Shown here one piece after another: positions 3,746 to 11,111 of a stretch of DNA of 11,888 nt. The stretch lies in NCBI GenBank assembly GCA_002390025.1, contig DGRU01000070.1, positions 1 to 11,888 of the forward strand, in the 5' to 3' direction. This DNA comes from Lachnospiraceae bacterium UBA4380 (lineage in GTDB: Bacteria; Bacillota; Clostridia; Lachnospirales; Lachnospiraceae). The notes beneath the pieces are model-generated. The model ran no database searches and was not told the origin of the DNA. It saw only the letters and a list, made by a program, of their open reading frames with translations. Every line of letters starts with the position of its first letter. Positions within the stretch are counted from its first letter, which is position 1. Position numbers and translations under genes: made by a program.

Positions 3746-6238
3746 TCAACCTCCATGTGTCGGAAGGGAGCCGGTCATTTCTCTCCACACATCACCGGCA
3801 GCTTCGAGAATGCGGTCAGCCGCATCGGGACTTTCAAAAATCGCTGCGTAGCCGCGCAGGGTCTGTGCTTTGGAGTAGAGACTTGTGGCGTGGCGGTTGA
3901 CGAAGATCCGGGCTTTCCGCTTGCCGTTCCGGGCTTCCTGGATCACGTTGGTGCCGGCGGAATTGCCGTCAAGGCCCACGACCACGGAGGGTCTGCGCTT
4001 GAAGATTTCATAGGAATAGCTCTTGTAGAGGCCCATGCCGACCGATTCGATGGAGATGCGGATCCCGGCGCCGCTCTTTTTGAGCCTTGCCGCTTCCTCC
4101 TCTGTCAGCTGCGTGGGGACCATAGCATAGATTTCAAATCTGCCGCCGCAGAGGCGGACAAGCTCTTTTTCATAGGCAAGCATCCGGTAGCCAATCACAA
4201 AAAAGACCTTGTCCGGGTCTGCGCCCTCTACGATCCGCTGTACAAGGTCGACGGCCCAGTCCTGCATGCGGGTGGAACGCCGGTCGGTGTTAAAGCTTCC
4301 GCCAAGGAGGATGACGGGTACCTTATCGACAGGCATCTCGCGGACCTGGTCTTTCAGGCAGTCAGCGCTCTCCAGGCGGCCGCGGCCGATCATGAGGGTC
4401 TGTTCCGGCAGGGGCTCTCTCTGTATCTGCTGGTCAAGATACTCTTCCGGAGTCCGCTGCCCGCACAGAGCTGCAAAGGATTCCTGCTTGCGGGAAAAGG
4501 TTTCCAGACTGGCTGCAAGCACCCTGTCTTCCGCCTGTCTCATGGCGAGCATCTCTTCATAGGAGAGGTCCAGCATACGTTCAAGGGCAAGCTGTTCGTC
4601 GATGGAATCCGTCCCGTAGATGGCGCCGCCGTCGGTCCCCTGGACGCAGTTGATGCCGTCGGCCAGATACTGCCTGAGAGGATGATGACGGAGAATGCTG
4701 AGATTATTGAGACGGACATTGGAAGTCAGCTGGAATTCCAATACAACGCCGGATTCACGCAGGTCTTCGATCAGCTTCCGGCCCAGTCGGGAGTGGAGAT
4801 TGGCGGTATAGAGGCCGTGGCCGATCCGCATGGCAGGCATGGCCTGGCCGGGGGCGAGCGCCTCTTTGACACAGCGCAGGCTCTCTGCAACGTTGTTTTT
4901 GAGCGAATCGTTTTCTCCCGCATGAATGCGGATGACAAAACCGGGATGGTCTGCGGCGATGGATACCAGCTCTCGGATCAGGGGCTGCAGATCGCGGATG
5001 TCATTGATCTCCTCGCCGATGATATCTGATCCGGCGACATAGGGGTCACAGGCGATGGCGCGCAGAGTGCGGACCTGGTCCTGTACGACCCGCTGGGGTT
5101 CAACCTGGTCGCGGACGATGGTCAGGGGGATTCTGCGGAAAGAAGCCAGGAAGCGGAGTACCACGCCGGTCTCCTCTGTGATGGCGGGCATGCAGGCGTG
5201 GATCTGTCCCAACAGGGCTGCCGCCTGGTCCGGCTTGACCAGGCCGGTGTCGGAGATCTCCATGTAGCAGATTCCCCGTTTCCGGCAGCCGCGCGCGATC
5301 CACAATAATTTGTCCTGCAGCAGCGAAAAGCGGGCATAGACCGGGTTTTTCCGGTCTCTTTCCATCTGTGCCAGTGCCTCGGCGATCTCCCTGTCCGGGG
5401 CAGTGCGATAATCCCTGAGGCTGACCGGATCCTCCGCGGCAAGTCCCTTGGTGAAGACATAGCGGTAAAGGTAGACCTTTTCAAGATTGGAGAAAACGGC
5501 CTGCCCGTCCTTGAGGATTGCCAGGGACGCGCGTATTTTGGGAATGTTATAAGCAGCATTTTCCGGATCGGCGAGAATAAAGTCGGCAAAATTGATAAAG
5601 GTATTGTCGTTGATCCTCCGGGTCAGATATTTGCCCTGCAGGGGCGAACCCGAAAAGCGCTTTGCGCTCACGGCCCTGCGCTCGGCAAGGAGTTTTTCCT
5701 GCTCGGGAGTGCAGCGCAGTTTGAGCTTTTTGATATAGTAGAGAGGATAGCGGATCTGGTGGTGGATGCCCAGCGCGATCAGTATATCCGGATCCAGATT
5801 GGCGTTCATGTGAGTATGGAGATCTGTGCGGAATTTGTAATCCCTGGGTATATAGGTCTTGACCAGTGTCTGCCAGGAAGTCAGGCCGTAACTCTTGGTC
5901 TGGCTCATCAGCGTTTTGGCGATGGCCGGGATGGAGGCCTTGCGCTCGATCGTTCCGTCCGGATAGATATTGGCGACCTTGGTATCTCCCAGGCGCAGAA
6001 TATAGACGGCTCTGTTGGAGTCGTCTATATAGCAGGGGACCTCCCCCCGCACCACTTTGAGTTTGTTCTCGTCAAAGCTGATCGGCAGGCCGCAGAGGCG
6101 GGCCAGATTTGTGATCAGATTGCCGGTTGCGTGGTTGGGGGTCCGCAGCACATAGGAGAGAGACTCTCCCTCCATAAAAAGATTTATGATAATATCCTTT
6201 TCTTTATCCAGATAGAAATGTCCGAAAGCTTTCATCAT
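3746..6238 (-). CDS. Adenosine-deaminase-like protein fused to a C-terminal Rossmann/SLOG-like domain
   Basis: This 830-aa protein (829 if the second Met is used) has three parts. Residues 1-130 form an N-terminal region I do not recognise. Residues about 137-590 are an adenosine/AMP-deaminase TIM barrel. It has HTH metal ligands at 141-143 (DLHTHMNANLDPD), RIHAGE at 437-442 with the catalytic Glu E442, RIGHG at 471-475, TSNVRLN at 505-511 and the metal-binding D536 in GTDGG. In normal deaminases the last motif is TDDP; here the substrate-binding second Asp is Gly (G537). Residues about 638-800 alternate strands and helices: VPVILLGGSFN, KVFFVIGY, and SVVVGLDGNSAGTNVIQEA at 751-769. They resemble the nucleotide-binding SLOG/LOG fold. 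Ordinary bacterial deaminases have about 330-370 residues, so this one is more than twice as long. GTGAGG lies 4 nt before the first ATG and 7 nt before the second. The dehydrogenase lies 204 bp upstream on the same strand. Confidence 0.85.
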   Translation of the reverse strand: MMKAFGHFYLDKEKDIIINLFMEGESLSYVLRTPNHATGNLITNLARLCGLPISFDENKLKVVRGEVPCYIDDSNRAVYILRLGDTKVANIYPDGTIERKASIPAIAKTLMSQTKSYGLTSWQTLVKTYIPRDYKFRTDLHTHMNANLDPDILIALGIHHQIRYPLYYIKKLKLRCTPEQEKLLAERRAVSAKRFSGSPLQGKYLTRRINDNTFINFADFILADPENAAYNIPKIRASLAILKDGQAVFSNLEKVYLYRYVFTKGLAAEDPVSLRDYRTAPDREIAEALAQMERDRKNPVYARFSLLQDKLLWIARGCRKRGICYMEISDTGLVKPDQAAALLGQIHACMPAITEETGVVLRFLASFRRIPLTIVRDQVEPQRVVQDQVRTLRAIACDPYVAGSDIIGEEINDIRDLQPLIRELVSIAADHPGFVIRIHAGENDSLKNNVAESLRCVKEALAPGQAMPAMRIGHGLYTANLHSRLGRKLIEDLRESGVVLEFQLTSNVRLNNLSILRHHPLRQYLADGINCVQGTDGGAIYGTDSIDEQLALERMLDLSYEEMLAMRQAEDRVLAASLETFSRKQESFAALCGQRTPEEYLDQQIQREPLPEQTLMIGRGRLESADCLKDQVREMPVDKVPVILLGGSFNTDRRSTRMQDWAVDLVQRIVEGADPDKVFFVIGYRMLAYEKELVRLCGGRFEIYAMVPTQLTEEEAARLKKSGAGIRISIESVGMGLYKSYSYEIFKRRPSVVVGLDGNSAGTNVIQEARNGKRKARIFVNRHATSLYSKAQTLRGYAAIFESPDAADRILEAAGDVWREMTGSLPTHGG

Positions 6239-6318
6239 TGTGCCTCACGTCATTGCCGCATCCCTTCCGGAAACTGAAGCTGCTGTACGGCTTTTCTTTA
6301 AAAAAATAAGAAAATAAG

Positions 6319-6451
6319 GAATCTGAGCGGAGCCGGTGCTGCCGTCAATGGACTGCCCTGCCTTGAACTGTCCGCTTTACAGGTTGAATCTGAGCAGAAC
6401 CGGTGCTGCCGTCAATGGCTGCCCGGCTTTGTACTGCCTGATTTACAGGTT
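6319..6451. repeat. Adjacent 67/66-bp tandem duplication across the dehydrogenase stop codon
   Basis: Two abutting copies, 6319-6385 and 6386-6451, share GAATCTGAGC, then CCGGTGCTGCCGTCAATGG and TTTACAGGTT, with scattered substitutions and one single-base indel. On the minus strand the second copy covers the last three codons and TAA of the dehydrogenase gene (AACCTGTAA), and the first copy repeats the same end just downstream. The copies have diverged, so the duplication is not very recent. Minus-strand transcription meets T-rich sequence (about 6295-6318) right after the first copy, so each copy could carry an RNA 3'-end signal. I see no classic terminator stem. Confidence 0.85.
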
Positions 6452-7408
6452 GACTACATTGACGGGATTGCCGTTGATGAAGGCGCGGATATTATCAACA
6501 GTGATATCCATGATGCGCTGTCTCGCTGCCTGTGCCGCCCAGGAAATGTGAGGGGTGATGATGCAGTTCCTTGCTTCGAGAAGGGGATTGTCGCCCCTGA
6601 TCGGCTCTGTAGAAACTACATCGAGACCGGCAGCATAGACCTTTCCGGTGTTCAGGGCGTCCGCAAGATCCTGTTCGTTGATCAGACCGCCGCGGCTGTT
6701 GTTGATGATGATGACGCCGTTTTTCATTTTGGCGATACTGTCCCTGTTGATCATTTTTTCATTATCGGCAAAAAGAGGACAATGCAGGAAGATCACATCC
6801 GAGTTGGCATAGAGTGTGTCGAGATCCACATATTTGGCATATTTCCGTCCTTCCTCCGATGTAAAGGCATCGTAGGCCAGCACCTTCATGCCCATAGCTC
6901 CCAGGATCCTGGCCGTGGTTTTGCCGATCCGGCCCAGGCCGATGACACCGGCGGTTTTTCCGGAGAGCTCGATCAGGGGGTAATCCCAGTAGCACCAGTC
7001 GATATTGTTTTCCCATTTCCCCTCTTTGACCGTCCGGTCGTGATGTCCGATGTGAGAGCAGATCTCAAGGAGCAGGGAAACGGCATACTGTCCAACGATC
7101 TGGGTTCCGTAGGTGGGGACGTTGATGACCGGGATTCCCTTTTCTCCTGCATATTTGAAATCTGTGACATTGTAGCCGGTCGCGAGGACTGCGATGGCCT
7201 TGAGATTGGGACAAAGGTCGATGGTCTTCGCGCTGATCGGTGTTTTGTTCGTGACAGCGATCTCGGCATCACCGATTCTCTCGGCAATGACCGGAGATTC
7301 CACATAGGAAGTCCTGTCGTAAACGGTCAGTTCTCCAAGTCCGGCAAGTTCCTCCCAGCTCAGATCTCCAGGATTTTCCGTGTAGCCGTCTAATACAACA
7401 ATTTTCAT
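6443..7408 (-). CDS. NAD-dependent D-2-hydroxyacid dehydrogenase (glycerate dehydrogenase-like)
   Basis: This 321-aa cytoplasmic enzyme would interconvert a D-2-hydroxyacid (such as glycerate, glyoxylate or hydroxypyruvate partners) and the 2-oxoacid with NAD(H). The NAD-binding fold carries GLGRIG at residues 157-162, with D180 at the end of the second strand, favouring NAD over NADP. The catalytic set is complete: R239 in NNSRGG, E268 in VSTEP and H287 in TPHISW. The N-terminal substrate domain includes AVLATGYNVTDF (73-84), typical of the family. I chose the ATG at 7408 because AAAGGAG lies 6 nt upstream; the frame continues open to 7495 but without a ribosome site. The length is normal. 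Regulation probably comes from the 506-bp divergent region shared with the LOG gene. The exact substrate cannot be fixed; hydroxypyruvate/glyoxylate is most likely by similarity of the sequence pattern. Confidence 0.9.
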   Translation of the reverse strand: MKIVVLDGYTENPGDLSWEELAGLGELTVYDRTSYVESPVIAERIGDAEIAVTNKTPISAKTIDLCPNLKAIAVLATGYNVTDFKYAGEKGIPVINVPTYGTQIVGQYAVSLLLEICSHIGHHDRTVKEGKWENNIDWCYWDYPLIELSGKTAGVIGLGRIGKTTARILGAMGMKVLAYDAFTSEEGRKYAKYVDLDTLYANSDVIFLHCPLFADNEKMINRDSIAKMKNGVIIINNSRGGLINEQDLADALNTGKVYAAGLDVVSTEPIRGDNPLLEARNCIITPHISWAAQAARQRIMDITVDNIRAFINGNPVNVVNL

Positions 7409-7611
7409 GTTCAGCTCCTTTCTGCCGAATATTCTCCCGGATCTGTGATAGCAGGCAGCCCTGCGATCCTGCAATCCTTTCCCGTTTCCGGACATGCCTC
7501 CCGCGGGACAGAAACGGGCGGAAAATGTAAATATACAATAATACAGTATGTAAAAATCAGTTCGTTAAAAACAGTGCGAAAATATAGGACCTAAAAAGAA
7601 TCCTGAATTCT

Positions 7612-7617
7612 ATTATA
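7612..7617 (-). promoter_or_regulatory. Possible -10 element for the dehydrogenase gene
   Basis: The minus strand reads TATAAT here, with TTTTCT as a poor -35 at 17 bp. It would give a leader of about 200 nt before the dehydrogenase start. The hexamer is perfect, but the upstream part is weak, so the call is tentative. Confidence 0.35.
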
Positions 7618-7641
7618 AAACAGTTTCGGTCAGCAGAAAAC

Positions 7642-7668
7642 AAAGGTTTGTGCCGGTACAAACCTTTT
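7642..7668. terminator. Symmetric 10-bp hairpin, possible bidirectional terminator or divider
   Basis: AAAGGTTTGT (7642-7651) pairs perfectly with ACAAACCTTT (7658-7667) around the loop GCCGGT. On the plus strand TTTT ends the stem at 7668; on the minus strand the stem is followed by GTTTTC. The T-runs are short, so termination may be weak. It sits between the two divergent promoters, directly before the repeat array. Confidence 0.5.
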
Positions 7669-7781
7669 CGGATACTTTTGGCCGAATACTTTTGCCGAAT
7701 ATTTTTCGGCGAATGCTTTCGGAATATTTGCGGAATACTTTCGGGAATACTTTGGGAATACTTTGGGAATACTTTTGGAAG
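7669..7781. repeat. Array of nine 11-14 bp direct repeats (GGAATACTTT type)
   Basis: The core AATACTTT or a close variant occurs nine times, with the ATAC-like core starting at 7672, 7686, 7699, 7713, 7724, 7735, 7747, 7758 and 7769. Spacings are 14, 13, 14, 11, 11, 12, 11 and 11 bp. The last three units are nearly identical (GGGAATACTTT). The period of the right half is close to one helical turn, so all copies would face the same side of the DNA. The array ends about 30 bp before the TGATATAAT promoter of the LOG gene. This could be a multi-site operator or simply replication-slippage DNA. Confidence 0.85.
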
Positions 7782-7811
7782 GGGAAGACAGGTGGATAAA
7801 GCCCGCGCACA

Positions 7812-7820
7812 TGATATAAT
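7812..7820 (+). promoter_or_regulatory. Extended -10 promoter of the LOG gene
   Basis: TGATATAAT is a perfect extended -10 (TGn plus TATAAT). The hexamer at 17 bp spacing, GTGGAT, is a poor -35. A start near 7827 would give a leader of about 88 nt. A weak -35 next to a repeat array would suit a promoter that depends on an activator bound upstream. Confidence 0.6.
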
Positions 7821-7914
7821 GTTTCTGAGACGGATATGTACTGCCTTTCCGGAAAAAACGAGAGGGCGGTTGATATAACATTGGTACAACAGAGGAAACA
7901 GACGGGTTATATTT

Positions 7915-8454
7915 ATGAACATAACAGTTTATCTGGGAGCACGTGAAGGAAATGAACCGGTCTTCAGGGAGACGGCAGCAGAGGTTGGCAAATGGATTGC
8001 GGAGGCGGGACACCGCCTGATCTACGGGGGCTCCGGCATAGGGCTGATGGGTGTGCTGGCCGATGCGGCCATGGAAAGCGGCGGCGAGGTGATCGGCGTC
8101 GAACCGCAGTTTTTTATCGATGACGGCTTTCTTCATGAAGGGATCACGAAGACCATACCCACGGAGACCATGGCAGAGCGCAGGCTCCTGATGATGGAGA
8201 TGGGGGATGCCTTTATCGCCCTTCCCGGCGGGATCGGCACCCTGGACGAGATCTCAGAAGTCATCGTCATGGCGGCGCTGGGCAAGCACAAAAAGCCCTG
8301 TATCCTGTATAACAAAAACGGATACTACGATCTGCTCCGGGGGATGTTCGACCGGATGACGAACTACGAATTTATGGCAGAAGATGCAAGAGACAGGATC
8401 GTCTTTGCGGATACGCTTGAGGATATTCAGCGCGCGGTGGGAGATCTCCCCTGA
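7915..8454 (+). CDS. LOG-family (TIGR00730) nucleoside 5'-monophosphate phosphoribohydrolase
   Basis: This 179-aa cytoplasmic Rossmann-fold protein belongs to the LOG family. Members hydrolyse (cytokinin-type) nucleoside 5'-monophosphates to free base and ribose-5-phosphate, and many bacterial members act on AMP-like nucleotides. Visible signatures are YGGSGIGLMG at residues 37-46, an ERR motif with the substrate-binding Arg near 88-90, and PGGIGTLDE at 104-112, which contains the phosphate-binding glycines and the catalytic Glu (E112). The length is typical of the family. The ATG at 7915 has only a weak ribosome site, since GAGGAAA lies about 23 nt upstream. No better in-frame start is seen, and the protein begins exactly at the first fold strand, so I keep it. 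The CoA-transferase gene follows 91 bp later on the same strand. The true substrate in bacteria is often unknown. Confidence 0.9.
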   Translation: MNITVYLGAREGNEPVFRETAAEVGKWIAEAGHRLIYGGSGIGLMGVLADAAMESGGEVIGVEPQFFIDDGFLHEGITKTIPTETMAERRLLMMEMGDAFIALPGGIGTLDEISEVIVMAALGKHKKPCILYNKNGYYDLLRGMFDRMTNYEFMAEDARDRIVFADTLEDIQRAVGDLP

Positions 8455-8545
8455 CTGCATGGCCTGATCGTATCCAGGGGCGGACAGCCAAAAACCACAA
8501 CAGCCCGGTAAGACAGGATTTCGGGCAGGAGGCATCTGAAGAGAG

Positions 8546-9880
8546 ATGGATTTTTACGCGGAATATAAAAGAAAGTGCAGGACACCGGAAGAAGCTGTAC
8601 AGGTCGTAAAGAGCGGGGACTGGGTCGACTACGGGACAAATGTCTGTTTTCCCACGCTCCTGGATGCCGCACTGGCAAAGCGACGGGATGAGCTCTATGA
8701 CGTAAAGATCAGGGGAAACCTGTGCTTTGGGCCGATTATGACGGTGGAGTCGGACCCGGAGAGGGAGCATTTCTGCTACAACAGTTGGCACTGCTCTTCT
8801 TATGAGAGACAGCTCTGTGACCGGGGACTGTGCAACTATATCCCCATGATCTTCCGGAATCTGGAGCCCTATTACCGGCATTTCCTGACGGTCAATGTCG
8901 CCATGATGTGCGTGGCGCCTATGGACCGGCACGGTTTTTTTAACCTGTCCTGCGGTGCCGGCATTGCCCAGGGGATCATCGAGAAGGCGGATATCGTCAT
9001 TCTGGAGGTCAATGAGCATCTGCCCCACATACTGGGCGGATTTGACGAGAGTATCCATATCTCCGAGATAGACTATATCGTTGAGGGAGAGCATGCGCCT
9101 CTTCCGGAATTCCCGATTCCGGAGCCCTCACCGGAGGAAGTCAGGGTGGCCGAGATCCTGATCCCCTTTATTGAAGACGGCTCCACGCTGCAGCTTGGAA
9201 TAGGCTCTCTGCCCAATGTGGTCGGGTCGATCCTGGCAAAATCGGATGTCAGGGATCTGGGCATGCATACAGAGCTGTGTGGAGACGCATATTATGAGCT
9301 CTATAAAGCCGGCAAGCTTACCAACAAATGCAAGACCTTCCGCTCCGGCAAGGGGGTGACTGGACTTGTATTCGGCTCCAAGGCGCTCTATGACTGGGTG
9401 GACCGCAATCCCGGGGTGATCATTGAGCCGCTGGAATACGTGAACGCCGCAGAGACGATCGCGAGACAGCACAAAATGATCTCCATCAACAACTGTATTT
9501 CCGTGGATCTCTACGGACAGGTCAATGCGGAGAGCGCCGGCCTGCGGCATATCAGCGGAACCGGCGGACAGCTGGATTATCTGACCGGGGCTGCAATGGC
9601 GCGCGGCGGCAAAGCTTTCATCTGCATGACCTCTACGCACGTAGATAAAAAAGGAGTAAGAAGCTCCCGCGTCGTTCCCTATTTTAACGGGGAGATCATC
9701 ACCAACCCGCGCAGCCAGAGCTATTACATGGTCACTGAATACGGGGCGGTCAACCTGACAGGACGGACCACCTGGGAGAGGGCAGAGATGCTGGTCAGTA
9801 TCGCCCACCCGGATTTCCGGGATGAACTGATCCGCGCAGCGGAAGAGCAGAAAATCTGGCGCCGGTCCAACAAACGCTGA
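8546..9880 (+). CDS. Acetyl-CoA hydrolase/transferase-family CoA-transferase (butyryl-CoA:acetate-like)
   Basis: This 444-aa cytoplasmic enzyme has the length and layout of the family that includes butyryl-CoA:acetate and 4-hydroxybutyrate CoA-transferases. These move CoA between short-chain acids through a glutamyl-CoA thioester. The N-terminal domain (1-190) includes [13 protein letters not shown] (123-135). The C-terminal domain has [12 protein letters not shown] (215-226), then [15 protein letters not shown] (239-253) with the likely catalytic Glu E243, and [12 protein letters not shown] (338-349), the oxyanion/CoA-binding loop. No part is missing. AGGAGG lies 13 nt upstream of the ATG and a GAAGAGAG site lies nearer. 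In Clostridia such enzymes often complete butyrate formation, but butyrate, propionate, 4-hydroxybutyrate and other acids cannot be separated by eye, and no butyrate-pathway gene is adjacent. The AraC-family gene follows 134 bp later. Confidence 0.9.
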   Translation: MDFYAEYKRKCRTPEEAVQVVKSGDWVDYGTNVCFPTLLDAALAKRRDELYDVKIRGNLCFGPIMTVESDPEREHFCYNSWHCSSYERQLCDRGLCNYIPMIFRNLEPYYRHFLTVNVAMMCVAPMDRHGFFNLSCGAGIAQGIIEKADIVILEVNEHLPHILGGFDESIHISEIDYIVEGEHAPLPEFPIPEPSPEEVRVAEILIPFIEDGSTLQLGIGSLPNVVGSILAKSDVRDLGMHTELCGDAYYELYKAGKLTNKCKTFRSGKGVTGLVFGSKALYDWVDRNPGVIIEPLEYVNAAETIARQHKMISINNCISVDLYGQVNAESAGLRHISGTGGQLDYLTGAAMARGGKAFICMTSTHVDKKGVRSSRVVPYFNGEIITNPRSQSYYMVTEYGAVNLTGRTTWERAEMLVSIAHPDFRDELIRAAEEQKIWRRSNKR

Positions 9881-9887
9881 AAGGTCC

Positions 9888-9915
9888 TTGACAATCGCCA
9901 TGATGACTGTCATGG
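9888..9915. promoter_or_regulatory. TTGACA box next to an 18-bp inverted repeat after the CoA-transferase gene
   Basis: TTGACA (9888-9893) is a perfect -35, and an inverted repeat follows, CCATGA-TGACTG-TCATGG (9898-9915). The expected -10 position reads CATGGA, which is poor. It may be a repressor-covered promoter or an operator for the AraC gene. The stem lacks a T-run, so it is not an intrinsic terminator. Confidence 0.35.
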
Positions 9916-9965
9916 AGAGCGGAATCAAAGTCAGAATTTTTGCAGTAAGATATTAAAGAACAGAC

Positions 9966-10004
9966 ATCAGTGAAAAGAGATCAGTGACCAGACATTATTG
10001 AAAA
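9966..10004. repeat. Three 14-bp-spaced direct repeats before the AraC-family gene
   Basis: ATCAGTGA at 9966, ATCAGTGA at 9980 and ATTATTGA at 9994 are spaced exactly 14 bp apart; a fourth similar ATCAATGA at 10011 covers the start codon. Parts of the flanks also match (CAGACAT at 9961 and 9989). AraC-type regulators often bind direct repeats, so autoregulation is possible, but spacing and position in the leader do not prove it. Confidence 0.6.
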
Positions 10005-10014
10005 AAAGGAATCA

Positions 10015-10917
10015 ATGATGGGTAAAGAAGAAAGAAAGCTTCAGGTTCAGTGTTTTGTGAAGCATGATGCGAAACAGATTTTTACAGGGGAAAATAAACC
10101 GAGGCTTTTGTATGTGAGCAGACAGAGTGTGGACGCGAGCCGCCACCCCAGGATCATGCACGCACATGAGGATTATACGGAGGTTGTCCTGATCACGGAA
10201 GGCAGCAGCAACTATCTGATCGATCACAGACAATATGCAGTCAGGAAGGGAGATCTTCTGGTCTATAACCCGCATATCGTCCACGACGAAGTTGCAGGGG
10301 AAGGAGCCGAGGTGGAAACCTGGTGTGTTGCCGTCGGCGGGCTGCGTATGCCCGGTATCCCGGTAAACGCCCTGCTTCCGGCAGACAAGGGCTGTGTCTT
10401 TCGCGCGGATGTCCTTTTTGAGCAGATGAAGGGCCTGTGCGAGATGATGTTTCAGCTTCTCTCCGGGCCTTATGCCGGTTCGGCTACCTACTGTCAGGGC
10501 CTGATGCACTCTTTTTTGACGATGGCCCTTGCATTGGCAGAGATTCAGGAACATCCTCTGATTGAATCCGAAGAGGAGGAACCGGTTCTGGGAAACCGGG
10601 TCAAACGTTATATAGACGCCCATTTCCGGGAGCCTCTGACCCTGCAGATGATCGCGGACGAGCTGAATGTGAGCACCTATTATCTGGCACACGTTTTCAA
10701 GGACATGAGCGGATATGCTCCGATGACCTATTTGCAGAAAAGGCGGATCGGAGAGGCACAGACGCTCCTGATCCACACAGACCAGTCGATCTCCGAGATT
10801 GCCTACAGCCTGGGCTATGACGCGCAGAGTCATTTCAACCAGCAGTTCTCCCGGCATGTCGGTATGCCCCCGGGAGAATTCAGAAAGCAATATGTTATCA
10901 GCAAAAAGGAAAAATAA
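10015..10917 (+). CDS. AraC-family transcriptional regulator with cupin-type sensor domain
   Basis: This 300-aa DNA-binding regulator has an N-terminal AraC_binding-type cupin barrel, about residues 25-125. Typical pieces are HAHEDYTEVVLITEG (49-63), a YAVRKGDLLVYNP-like segment (74-86) and PHIVHDE (86-92). The C-terminal AraC/XylS unit holds two helix-turn-helix motifs: LQMIADELNVSTYYLAHVFK (210-229) and ISEIAYSLGYDAQSHFNQQF (259-278). The family ending GMPPGEFRKQY (283-293) is present. It most likely senses a sugar or small carbon compound and regulates nearby genes; the Gfo/Idh/MocA gene or the CoA-transferase gene are candidates, by inference only. Two Met codons occur: 10015 lies 4 nt after AAGGA and 10018 lies 7 nt after it, so 10018 may be the true start. 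Direct repeats precede the gene. Confidence 0.9.
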   Translation: MMGKEERKLQVQCFVKHDAKQIFTGENKPRLLYVSRQSVDASRHPRIMHAHEDYTEVVLITEGSSNYLIDHRQYAVRKGDLLVYNPHIVHDEVAGEGAEVETWCVAVGGLRMPGIPVNALLPADKGCVFRADVLFEQMKGLCEMMFQLLSGPYAGSATYCQGLMHSFLTMALALAEIQEHPLIESEEEEPVLGNRVKRYIDAHFREPLTLQMIADELNVSTYYLAHVFKDMSGYAPMTYLQKRRIGEAQTLLIHTDQSISEIAYSLGYDAQSHFNQQFSRHVGMPPGEFRKQYVISKKEK

Positions 10918-10960
10918 TGCCGGTACTTTGTTTTTCGCCTGGGCTGTCTGCGGCTCGGAT

Positions 10961-10980
10961 TCTAATAGGATCTAATAGGA
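10961..10980. repeat. Perfect 10-bp tandem duplication
   Basis: TCTAATAGGA occurs twice with no gap, about 45 bp after the AraC-family stop codon, and is followed by a partial third start (TAC instead of TCT). One helical turn in length, it could be an operator pair or a slippage product. Confidence 0.7.
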
Positions 10981-11111
10981 TACAGTAATGCCGGGATTGA
11001 CTCATGGTCTTGACCGTCTGTGAATAATAACAATATTTTGCAAGTCGGAAAGAAAAAAATTGTCGGTATTTTCCCTAAAAGCAACATTTTATAAATGATT
11101 GTTAAAAAAAA

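Larger units (their letters stand above)
7409..7914. other. Divergent intergenic region between dehydrogenase and LOG gene
   Basis: There is no gene in these 506 bases; open frames on the minus strand only read through the repeats. The region holds a possible minus-strand -10 (7612-7617), a symmetric hairpin (7642-7667), nine short direct repeats (7669-7781) and a plus-strand extended -10 (7812-7820). A/T-rich sequence at about 7526-7555 contains imperfect TGTA/TACA dyads, a possible operator near the dehydrogenase side. Confidence 0.6.

Noticed and set aside
3755..5029. A 424-codon plus-strand open frame
   Set aside because: It lies antisense to the deaminase/SLOG gene, whose motifs are unmistakable. 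The plus-strand product has no recognisable fold and no fitting ribosome site; it is a shadow caused by codon bias.
3746..6238. RADAR (RdrA/RdrB) defence system
   Set aside because: The deaminase size is similar to RdrB, but no RdrA-type ATPase is adjacent and the C-terminal SLOG-like domain is not something I can place in RdrB. It is kept only as a comparison to run.
6548..7393. A 281-codon plus-strand open frame
   Set aside because: Antisense to the D-2-hydroxyacid dehydrogenase, which has a complete catalytic set; the antisense product shows no family features.
7669..7781. CRISPR array
   Set aside because: Repeat units are only about 8-11 bp, with 1-4 bp linkers and no unique spacers, and no cas gene is near.
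9128..9928. A 266-codon minus-strand open frame, and similarly 10012-10890
   Set aside because: Both are antisense to clear genes (CoA-transferase and AraC-family regulator) and have no recognisable domains.
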